Positions 9,580-16,133 of a DNA stretch of 64,000 bases are shown piece by piece. Numbering within the stretch: position 1 is the first letter of the stretch; the number at the start of each line of letters is the position of its first letter. The position numbers and the translations under genes were made by a program. The stretch is from RYN-133 sp963754285 (GTDB lineage Bacteria > Actinomycetota > Actinomycetes > Mycobacteriales > Jatrophihabitantaceae), in contig CAVWFN010000007.1 of assembly GCA_963754285.1 (NCBI GenBank), positions 124,001 through 188,000 on the forward strand, written 5' to 3'. Below the pieces are notes generated by a model, which worked only from the letters and a program-made list of their open reading frames with translations, was not told the origin of the DNA and made no database searches.

Positions 9580-10293
9580 TCAGGACCAGCGGCCGAGGCG
9601 CACGGACAATGCGGCAAGCACTGCAGCTCCCGCTGTCGACGTGCGGAGCACCGGCTCACCGAGTCGCACCGCAGTCGCACCGTTTGCGGCGAAGGCATCG
9701 AGTTCGTCGTCGGCGATTCCGCCTTCGGGACCGACGATGATCACGATCTCACCGCTGGCCGGCAACTCCACATCGGCCAGCGGTGTCGTCGCGGCCTCGT
9801 GCAGCACCAGCGTCGGCCTCAGCTCGCGAGTTGTCGTCAACGGGCGCACCTCGGGCACCCACGCACGACGGCTCTGCTTGGCCGCTTCGCGCGCGGTGCG
9901 GCGCCATTTCTCCAGTGCCTTGTCACCGCGCGGCCCGTGCCATTGCGCAACCGATCGCGCAGCTGCCCACGGGACGATCGCGTCGACGCCGAGTTCGGTC
10001 ATCGCCTCGACCGCGAGTTCTGCGCGCTCGCCCTTGGGCAGGGCCTGGACGACGACCAGCCGGGGGTCGGGCGCCGGGACGAAGCGTCGAGCCGCAACGT
10101 GCACGTCGAGCCCGTCACCTGTCACGGCCGCAACCGTGCAGTCGGCCAGGTTGCCGCGTCCGTCACCGACGACGAGCGACTCGCCGACACCGAGCCGGCG
10201 CACCCGCGCCGCGTGCCGTCCTTCGTCGCCCGTGAGCGCGAACGAGTCGCCGTCAGGAATCTCGTCAACGAGGAACAGCGGCGCCGTGGTCAC
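9580..10293 (-). CDS. rsmE: 16S rRNA (uracil1498-N3)-methyltransferase RsmE
   Basis: 238 residues from a GTG at 10293 (N terminus TTAPLFLVDE). Upstream in-frame codons were rejected because they translate a hairpin-rich spacer. The SPOUT-fold landmarks are present: GDEGRHAARVRRLGVGE near the N terminus, QALPKGERAE and EAMTELGVDAIVP in the middle, and the SAM-binding knot VGPEGGIADDE followed by RLGEPVLRTSTA at the C terminus. It methylates U1498 of 16S rRNA in the assembled 30S subunit. It lies downstream of hrcA and dnaJ on the same strand, a common actinobacterial order, but a 161-base spacer with two hairpins separates it from dnaJ. Confidence 0.9.
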   Translation of the reverse strand: MTTAPLFLVDEIPDGDSFALTGDEGRHAARVRRLGVGESLVVGDGRGNLADCTVAAVTGDGLDVHVAARRFVPAPDPRLVVVQALPKGERAELAVEAMTELGVDAIVPWAAARSVAQWHGPRGDKALEKWRRTAREAAKQSRRAWVPEVRPLTTTRELRPTLVLHEAATTPLADVELPASGEIVIIVGPEGGIADDELDAFAANGATAVRLGEPVLRTSTAGAAVLAALSVRLGRWS

Positions 10294-10324
10294 TGATCTG
10301 GCCGGCCGAGAGCGGATCTTGTCG

Positions 10325-10382
10325 TCCCCCGCTCGCTCCGCTCGGGGGGATCCTGCGACCCACAGCGCAAGCTCGCTGCGCT
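10325..10382. repeat. Two adjacent inverted repeats in the dnaJ-rsmE spacer
   Basis: First stem: CCCCCG (10326-10331) pairs with CGGGGG (10343-10348) around an 11-base loop. Second stem: AGCGCA (10364-10369) pairs with TGCGCT (10377-10382). Both sit in the 161 bases between the dnaJ stop and the rsmE start and contain GCTCGC-type runs typical of mobile intergenic palindromes in high-GC genomes. There is no T-tract, so a classical intrinsic terminator is not supported. mRNA processing or partial termination that lowers rsmE expression is possible. Confidence 0.45.
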
Positions 10383-10454
10383 CGCGCGCCGGCCGGCTCT
10401 TCGCGCGGGCGCTCATCGCACTGAGCTCATCTCGGAACCACGTTCCAGCGTTCG

Positions 10455-11591
10455 TCACTGTCTGAAGGAGTCACGGAGCTTGCCGAACAGTCCGCTGCCC
10501 TTGGTGACGGCGGCGACGTCCTCGTGGCGCAGGCCGGCCAGTTCACGCAGCAACCGTTCCTGCTCCTCGTCCAGACGGGTCGGGACGCGGACGTCGACGT
10601 GCACGAGCAGGTCGCCACGCTGGGTGCTGCGCAGGCGCGGCACGCCCTTGCCGCGCAGGGTGAACACGGTGCCGCTCTGCGTGCCGGCCCGGATGTCGAG
10701 CTTTTCCTCGCCGTCGAGCGTGGTCAGGATCAGATCGGTGCCGAGCGCGGCAGCCGTCATCGGCACCTGGATGTGGCAGTGCAGGTCGCTGCCTTCGCGA
10801 GTGAACGTGTCGTGCGGTTGTTCGGCCACCTCGACATACAGGTCGCCTGCCGGGCCGCCGCCGGGGCCGACCTCCCCCTGGCCGGACAGCCGGATGCGCA
10901 TACCGTCCTCGATGCCTGCCGGGACGTCGACGGTGATCGTGCGGCGCGCCCGCACTCGTCCTTCCGTGCCGCAAGCGGGGCACGGCGTCGGGATCTGCTG
11001 CCCGGTACCGGCGCACGCCGTGCACGCGCGCGTCGTCATGACCTGGCCGAGGAACGAGCGCTGCACCGATTGCAGTTCGCCCGATCCGCCGCACGTCGCA
11101 CACGTACGCGGCGACGTGCCCTTCGCACAACCCGAACCGCGGCACTGCTCGCACAGGATCGCCGTCTCGACGGTGATCTCGCGGCGCACTCCGAACGCGG
11201 CCTCGTCCAGCGTCAATGACATCTGCAGCAGCGCGTCGGCGCCCGGGCGCACGCGGCTGCGACGCGATGCGCCGCGCGGACCGCCGGCACCGCCGAAGAA
11301 CGCCTCGAACACGTCGCCGAATCCGCCGAAGCCCGAGAACGGGTTGCCGGCGCTGCCCGCGCCCTGCGCGAGCGGGTCGCCGCCGAGGTCGACGATGCGG
11401 CGCTTCTCCGGATCGGAGAGCACCTCGTACGCGCGGCCGATTTCCTTGAATCGCTCGGCAGCCCCGGGCTCGTGGTTCACGTCGGGGTGGTACTCGCGGG
11501 CCAGCCGACGGTACGCACGCTTGATCTCTTCCGGTGTGGCGTCCTGGGAAACGCCGAGCGCGCCGTAGTAGTCGTGCGGGGAGTCAGCCAC
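10455..11591 (-). CDS. dnaJ: Chaperone DnaJ (Hsp40), DnaJ2-type
   Basis: 378 residues, GTG start at 11591. The J-domain (residues 1-70) has the HPD motif in REYHPDVN. A Gly/Phe-rich linker (NPFSGFGGFGD) follows, then a zinc-binding region with four CxxCxGxG-type repeats (CEQCRGSG, CATCGGSG, CACAGTG-like, CPACGTEG), then the C-terminal substrate-binding domains. It stimulates DnaK ATPase and binds unfolded proteins. No dnaK or grpE is adjacent, so this is the hrcA-linked second DnaJ of actinomycetes rather than the dnaK-operon copy. A CIRCE operator lies directly upstream, indicating HrcA repression relieved by heat. Confidence 0.95.
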   Translation of the reverse strand: MADSPHDYYGALGVSQDATPEEIKRAYRRLAREYHPDVNHEPGAAERFKEIGRAYEVLSDPEKRRIVDLGGDPLAQGAGSAGNPFSGFGGFGDVFEAFFGGAGGPRGASRRSRVRPGADALLQMSLTLDEAAFGVRREITVETAILCEQCRGSGCAKGTSPRTCATCGGSGELQSVQRSFLGQVMTTRACTACAGTGQQIPTPCPACGTEGRVRARRTITVDVPAGIEDGMRIRLSGQGEVGPGGGPAGDLYVEVAEQPHDTFTREGSDLHCHIQVPMTAAALGTDLILTTLDGEEKLDIRAGTQSGTVFTLRGKGVPRLRSTQRGDLLVHVDVRVPTRLDEEQERLLRELAGLRHEDVAAVTKGSGLFGKLRDSFRQ

Positions 11592-11612
11592 TGTCCGTCC
11601 TCTTCACAGTTA

Positions 11613-11639
11613 CTGGCACTCACGAACCGTGAGTGCCAG
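11613..11639 (-). promoter_or_regulatory. CIRCE operator (HrcA binding site)
   Basis: A perfect inverted repeat CTGGCACTC-N9-GAGTGCCAG. It matches the CIRCE layout (TTAGCACTC-N9-GAGTGCTAA) in arm length, spacer and core GCACTC/GAGTGC. The symmetry extends to 11 base pairs each side around GAACC. It lies in the 61-base gap between the hrcA stop (11653) and the dnaJ GTG (11591), so it should control dnaJ most directly. Confidence 0.9.
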
Positions 11640-11652
11640 GCACCCAATGTAC

Positions 11653-12672
11653 CTATCGCTCGGCCAACAACTCACCGACGTAGCGCGCCACTGCTGCCAC
11701 CCGCGCCATGGTGTGGCCGTAGTCCATCCGCCGTGGTCCGAGCACGCCCACCGCGCCCAACTGCGAGCCGCGGGCGCCGTACCCACTCGTCACGACCGAA
11801 GTCGCGATCAGGCCTTCGTGCTGGGTCTCGTTGCCGATGCGCACGACCACCTGGCTGGTGGCCACCGACTGATCGAGCAGACGCAGCAGCACGACCTGCT
11901 CCTCGAGCGCCTCGAGCACGGGCCGGATCGCCGGGAAATCGAGGGCGTTCTCGGTCAGGTTCGCGGTACCGCCGAGCACGATGCGGTCACTGTGCGACTC
12001 GACCAGCGCCTCGAGCAGCACCGCGGTCAGGGTCGCGAGCAGCCCGCGCAGTTCGGGCGCGACCTGCGCGGGCAGGTCACCGATGATTTCCGGCGCCTCG
12101 GCCAGCAACCGCTCGCGCAGCCGGGCGTTGAGCGTGGCCCGCAGGTCGAACACCGATTCGTCGGCGACCGGCACCGGCAGGTCGACGACGCGCTGCTCCA
12201 CACGTCCGGTATCGGTGATCAACACCAGCATCAGTCGGGACGAGGTGAGCCCGACCAGTTCGAGATGGCGCACCCGCGAGCGCGACAGCGACGGGTACTG
12301 CACGACCGCCACGTGCTTGGTGACCTGCGCCAGCAGTCGAACAGCCCGGTGCAAGACGTCGTCGAGGTCGGCCGCACCGTCGAGGAAGGTCTGGATCGCG
12401 CGCCGCTCGGCGCCGCTGAGGGGTTTGAGCTCGGTGAGCCGATCGACGAACAGGCGATAGCCCGCATCGGTCGGGATGCGGCCGGCGCTCGTGTGCGGCT
12501 GCGCGATGAGGCCCTCTTCCTCGAGCACCGCCATGTCGTTGCGGATGGTCGCGGGTGACACGCCGAGGTTGTGCCGATCGGCCAGGGTCTTGCTGCCGAC
12601 GGGCTCGTTCGTGGAGATGAAGTCCTCGACGATCGCGCGCAGCACCTCGAGCCTGCGGTCCGCAGTGGGCAT
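11653..12672 (-). CDS. hrcA: Heat-inducible transcription repressor HrcA
   Basis: 339 residues from an ATG at 12672 with AAGGAG 11 bases upstream. The N-terminal winged helix-turn-helix is clear (EPVGSKTLADRHNLGVSPATIRNDM, then LEEEGLIAQPHTSAGRIPT). The GAF-like dimerisation domain follows. HrcA binds CIRCE elements and represses chaperone genes. Its operator is found just downstream of the gene, in front of dnaJ. A TAAGCT box at 12711-12716 on the minus strand could be its -10 element. Confidence 0.95.
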   Translation of the reverse strand: MPTADRRLEVLRAIVEDFISTNEPVGSKTLADRHNLGVSPATIRNDMAVLEEEGLIAQPHTSAGRIPTDAGYRLFVDRLTELKPLSGAERRAIQTFLDGAADLDDVLHRAVRLLAQVTKHVAVVQYPSLSRSRVRHLELVGLTSSRLMLVLITDTGRVEQRVVDLPVPVADESVFDLRATLNARLRERLLAEAPEIIGDLPAQVAPELRGLLATLTAVLLEALVESHSDRIVLGGTANLTENALDFPAIRPVLEALEEQVVLLRLLDQSVATSQVVVRIGNETQHEGLIATSVVTSGYGARGSQLGAVGVLGPRRMDYGHTMARVAAVARYVGELLAER

Positions 12673-12785
12673 GCGCGATGCAACTCCTTGCCGGTCGTGG
12701 TGCGTCTTTCAGCTTAGAGCGGGCTGCTGCCGATTCGTCGGCATCGGCGGTCCGGGCCATAAGGTGCGGACATGGGAGGAATGTC

Positions 12786-13103
12786 GTGATCTTCAAAAGG
12801 GTGCAGGACGGCCGGCCGTACCCCGACCACGGACTGTCCCCGCGCGACTGGGCCAATGTCGCCCCGCGCACGATCCGGCTGGACGAGCTGACCACGACCA
12901 AGAAGGAACTCGCCCTCGACCGGCTGCTGGACGAGGACTCCACGTTCTACGGTGATCTGTTCCCCCACGCGGTGCTCTACCGCGGCGAGGTCTACCTCGA
13001 AGACGGGCTGCACCGCGCCCTGCGCGCCGCGCTGGAGAACCGCAACACCATCCACGTCCGGATCCTCGATCTGGACGCGCTGAGCCGGACCAGAGGCACC
13101 TGA
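12786..13103 (+). CDS. Conserved small actinobacterial protein next to hrcA, unknown function
   Basis: 105 residues from a GTG at 12786, chosen because GGAGGA ends five bases before it; an upstream in-frame ATG at 12678 overlaps the hrcA 5' region and lacks a ribosome site. The N terminus begins IFKRVQDGRPYPDHGLSPRDW. The protein ends with a DGLHRALRAALENRNTIHVRI segment resembling ParB/Srx-like small domains. From memory, a homologue sits next to hrcA in mycobacteria. It is sometimes labelled an antitoxin, but no toxin gene is adjacent, so function stays open. A TAAGGT box at 12760-12765 may be its -10. Confidence 0.75.
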   Translation: MIFKRVQDGRPYPDHGLSPRDWANVAPRTIRLDELTTTKKELALDRLLDEDSTFYGDLFPHAVLYRGEVYLEDGLHRALRAALENRNTIHVRILDLDALSRTRGT

Positions 13104-13139
13104 CACCTCGGCTCGCCCGGGCGTCCGGCCCGATCCCCC

Positions 13140-13213
13140 CGACTTTGCACCCAGCAATGTCGCGCACAACGCCCGATCGGCGCCCGCCAATGACAATGCC
13201 GCGTGCAAAGTCG
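13140..13213. repeat. Long-range 11-bp inverted repeat in the 12786-gene/hemW intergenic region
   Basis: CGACTTTGCAC (13140-13150) is the exact reverse complement of GTGCAAAGTCG (13203-13213), 52 bases apart. It lies between the 3' ends of two convergent genes, so a bidirectional terminator or a small mobile palindrome are both possible. There is no T-tract. Confidence 0.4.
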
Positions 13214-13233
13214 CCCGCGGCGCCCGCCGCGGA

Positions 13234-14475
13234 TCAGTCGGCGAGCAGCTCGCGGACGACGGCGTCGGCCATCAGGCGGCCGCGTTGGGTCAGCACGACG
13301 CGCCCGTCCTCGGCTTCCAGGCGGTCAACCAACCCCCACCCGGCCAACTGCGGGACGGCGGCGCGGCCCGCCTCGGTGAGCTCGGCGGTCTCCAGGCCCT
13401 GACGCATCCGCACGCCGAGCATCACCCGCTCGGTGTGCTGCGCGGTCGGGTCGAGAGTCTCGCGCCCGGCTGCGGGGCTCTGGCCTGCCTCGAGCATCGC
13501 GGCGTAACGGGCGGGGTGCTTCACGTTCCACCAGCGCACGCCGCTGAGGTGACTGTGCGCGCCGGGGCCGAAGCCCCACCAGTTCGAGTCCGACCAGTAC
13601 AGCTCGTTGTGACGGCACCGTCCCTGCGGCGTGCGGGCCCAGTTCGACACCTCGTACCAGTCGTAGCCGGCCGCGCGCAGGGTCTCGTCGGCCATCACGT
13701 ACCGATCAGCCATCACGTCGTCGTCCGGTGCGGGGACGATGCCGGCATCGACCTGGCGGGCCAGCGCGGTGCCCTGCTCGACCACGAGGGCGTACGCGCT
13801 GATGTGATCCGGTCCCGCGCCGATGGCGGCATCGAGCGAGGCCTGCCAGTCGGCGTCGGTCTCGTAGGGCGCGCCGTAGATCAGATCGAGGTTCACGTGC
13901 TCGAAACCTGCGGCGTGCGCCTCGGCCACCGCGGCCTCGGGCCGCCCCGGCCGGTGCCGCCGGTCGAGCACCTCGAGCACCTGCGGCACGGCCGATTGCA
14001 TGCCCAGCGAGATGCGGGTGAAGCCGGCCTCGCGCAGCTTGGCGAGGTAGCCGGGCGTGACGGTCTCCGGATTGGCCTCGGTCGTCACCTCGACGTCGGC
14101 GGCGAGCCCGAACCGCTCGGCGAGCTCGTCGATGATCAGCTTGAGGTGCTCGGCCGGCAGCAGCGTCGGCGTCCCACCGCCGAAGAACAGCGTCGTGACC
14201 GGCGGGATGCGCTCGCCGAGCGCGTCCCCGTCGCCGAGCACGTCGGCCGCGAGCCGGATCTCTTGCAGCAACGTGTCGGCGTAGGTCCCCCGGGTGACGC
14301 CGTTGCCGAGTTCGGACGCGGTGTAGGTGTTGAAGTCGCAGTAGCCGCAGCGGGTCTCGCAGAACGGGATGTGCACGTAGACGCCGAACGGGACGCCCCA
14401 CGCAGCGTCGAGCGTGGCGCGCCGCAGCCGTCCGTCACGGGGCGCCGGGTCGCCGATGGGTAGCGCCGCTGGCAC
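13234..14475 (-). CDS. hemW: Radical SAM heme chaperone HemW
   Basis: 413 residues, GTG start at 14475. The radical SAM cluster motif is CETRCGYCDFNTYT (Cx3CxxC). GGGTPTLLP follows, and the HemW-specific heme-binding motif HNxxYW is present as HNELYW, which separates it from the true coproporphyrinogen oxidase HemN. The C-terminal HemN_C domain carries an LGVRMRQGLE-like segment. HemW inserts heme into respiratory enzymes. It marks the left border of the accessory glycan locus and may be co-transcribed with the small membrane protein and sulfotransferase just upstream, ten bases away. Confidence 0.93.
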   Translation of the reverse strand: MPAALPIGDPAPRDGRLRRATLDAAWGVPFGVYVHIPFCETRCGYCDFNTYTASELGNGVTRGTYADTLLQEIRLAADVLGDGDALGERIPPVTTLFFGGGTPTLLPAEHLKLIIDELAERFGLAADVEVTTEANPETVTPGYLAKLREAGFTRISLGMQSAVPQVLEVLDRRHRPGRPEAAVAEAHAAGFEHVNLDLIYGAPYETDADWQASLDAAIGAGPDHISAYALVVEQGTALARQVDAGIVPAPDDDVMADRYVMADETLRAAGYDWYEVSNWARTPQGRCRHNELYWSDSNWWGFGPGAHSHLSGVRWWNVKHPARYAAMLEAGQSPAAGRETLDPTAQHTERVMLGVRMRQGLETAELTEAGRAAVPQLAGWGLVDRLEAEDGRVVLTQRGRLMADAVVRELLAD

Positions 14476-14485
14476 CCGTCCAGTG

Positions 14486-14635
14486 TTACTGACGCGATGC
14501 GGATTGGGTGGGATGCGGCCGCGAAGGGGCCGAATCGTGGGAATTCACGGCCTTGATCGTGTAACCGATCGCCAGCGCCAGCACCAGCGCGATCAACGCC
14601 AGCAGCGGACGGCGCACGCGGAAGCGGCGGTTCAC
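14486..14635 (-). CDS. Small single-pass membrane protein (49 aa)
   Basis: Reads from a GTG at 14635 that overlaps the TGA of the upstream sulfotransferase (GTGA), and ends in TAA at 14486-14488, ten bases before hemW. The N terminus is basic (NRRFRVRRP), followed by one hydrophobic segment of about 17 residues (LLALIALVLALAIGYTI) and a short Ser/His/Pro-rich tail ending SASRQ. The overlap implies translational coupling with the sulfotransferase. No family is recognised. It could be a membrane anchor or regulator for that enzyme. Confidence 0.65.
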   Translation of the reverse strand: MNRRFRVRRPLLALIALVLALAIGYTIKAVNSHDSAPSRPHPTQSASRQ

Positions 14636-16038
14636 CGCTTCGGGTCGGAGGTGCGCCACGCGTCGAACGCAGCGCGCCCGGCGCGACGCAACTTGCTCCC
14701 GGTCGGTGACGGCGTCGGTGCGGATGCCGGCTCGGGACGTTGCGGTTTTGCCGATGTCTGAGTCGCGGGTTCGGCCGGAGTCTGGGCTGCCGGCTCCTCG
14801 GCTGAACTCTCGGGTGCCGCGTCCTCGGGTGCGCTCTCGGCTTCCGGCGTCTCGTCGGCGTCCGTTCCGGCCGCGGGCTGGTCAGCCGACTCCGTTGCCT
14901 CGCTGGCCGGCGTTCGAGCCGGGGCCAGCCTGCGCCGCGTCGGTTTCTGCGCGTCGGCGAGGCGTTCGACGAGCACGCCTATCGCGATCACCGCGGAGTC
15001 CAGCATCTGTTCAGCGGACGCATCGCGGGGATGCGCCCCGTCCCCGGACACCTGCTGCGGCAGCAGCTCCTCGAGGTCGCCCACGATGTCGTACTTCGAC
15101 CCGCGCAGGGCTTCGATCACCGACGCCGCGTGGGTGCGAGCCCAATCCTCGCGAGCAGCGGGCAGCACGAGCTTGCCGAGCGACGACGGTCGAGCGGCAA
15201 GGGCGCCGTGTGCGAGTAGATCCTTGACGTTGCGCATGTACGCGAAGCCCGGGACGTCGTCGGACAGTGCAACATTGACCCGACGCAGCAGTTCGACCTC
15301 GGCCAGGCCAAGCGAGGCGTTGCTGCGAGCCGCAGCCGTGTCCGCAGCAGTCGGGTCCACCCCGATCACCTCGGCGAAGCGCCGCCACAACAGGTCTGGA
15401 TCAGTGCGGCTCTGCGGCATCGTGATCAGGTGGACGTGCTCCGGCGGCACGAGCGTCGACCACACCCGCAGCACCTCGAGCGTGTCGTGAACCTTCCAGA
15501 ACCAGAACTTGCGACGGTCGGGATCAACAGCCTCGACATCGACGACTGCTTCGAGCCAGTCGTCCCAGTCCTCGGTGTTGCGGTGCTTGACCGTCTCCTG
15601 CCACTCCGCGGGCAGTAGCGACCCGAAGTCGCGGACCGTCAGCACTACGTGCACCTCGGCGGGCGCCAGCGAACGGACAGCGCGCTCGGCATCGTCCTGG
15701 TCTGCGGCGGCGAACAACTCGTGCGAGATGACTGCCGCGCGTGGCGCCGTCATCGCTTCATTTGCCAGTCGTTCCCAGGCACCCGCGTTCGACCCAAGCG
15801 GGTCGTTCGGGAGCTGCTCGACGCTGCGCACGTCCTGCGCGGCGCGCCAGTGCGCCAGCGGTCGCTGACCCGGGACGAGGACGCCGTGCTCGAGCAGGCC
15901 TGCCCGATTGGCGAACATCACCTGCTGCAGAAAGGTCGTGCCCGTCTTCGGCTCGCCGACATGAAGGAAGATCGTCGGAGCGCCGTCGGCAGGCGCCACG
16001 ACCGGTGGCCGCGCATTGGCTTCAGGTCGCTCGACCAC
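14632..16038 (-). CDS. PAPS-dependent sulfotransferase-family protein, copy A
   Basis: 468 residues, GTG start at 16038. The 5'-phosphosulfate-binding loop is near the N terminus (LHVGEPKTGTTFLQQ), and the 3'-phosphate site is likely in VVLTVRDFGSLLPAEWQETV. Sulfotransferases move sulfate from PAPS to a hydroxyl, here presumably on a glycan or lipid. Residues ~360-440 are a low-complexity Ala/Glu/Pro/Ser tract absent from copies B (29287) and C (30503), ending in a basic tail. It is divergent from the first pyruvyltransferase/GT8 fusion gene, and is linked downstream to a small membrane protein by a GTGA overlap. The acceptor is unknown. Confidence 0.85.
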   Translation of the reverse strand: MVERPEANARPPVVAPADGAPTIFLHVGEPKTGTTFLQQVMFANRAGLLEHGVLVPGQRPLAHWRAAQDVRSVEQLPNDPLGSNAGAWERLANEAMTAPRAAVISHELFAAADQDDAERAVRSLAPAEVHVVLTVRDFGSLLPAEWQETVKHRNTEDWDDWLEAVVDVEAVDPDRRKFWFWKVHDTLEVLRVWSTLVPPEHVHLITMPQSRTDPDLLWRRFAEVIGVDPTAADTAAARSNASLGLAEVELLRRVNVALSDDVPGFAYMRNVKDLLAHGALAARPSSLGKLVLPAAREDWARTHAASVIEALRGSKYDIVGDLEELLPQQVSGDGAHPRDASAEQMLDSAVIAIGVLVERLADAQKPTRRRLAPARTPASEATESADQPAAGTDADETPEAESAPEDAAPESSAEEPAAQTPAEPATQTSAKPQRPEPASAPTPSPTGSKLRRAGRAAFDAWRTSDPKR

Positions 16039-16044
16039 GCCGTC

Positions 16045-16050
16045 ACTCTA
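16045..16050 (-). promoter_or_regulatory. -10 box for sulfotransferase A, leaderless spacing
   Basis: TAGAGT on the minus strand, six bases before the GTG at 16038, with no ribosome site between. That spacing puts the likely transcript start at the start codon. No clear -35 element is seen. Confidence 0.35.
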
Positions 16051-16133
16051 TTCCGCGCGGTACGTCCGCCTCGACGCGCCGCCACTACGATCGCAGATTG
16101 GTCGTGCCTGTAATACCCGGCGAAAGGTGTTCT

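Noticed and set aside
12786..13103. Antitoxin of a toxin-antitoxin pair
   Set aside because: No adjacent toxin-like gene on either strand; the conserved hrcA neighbourhood suggests another role.
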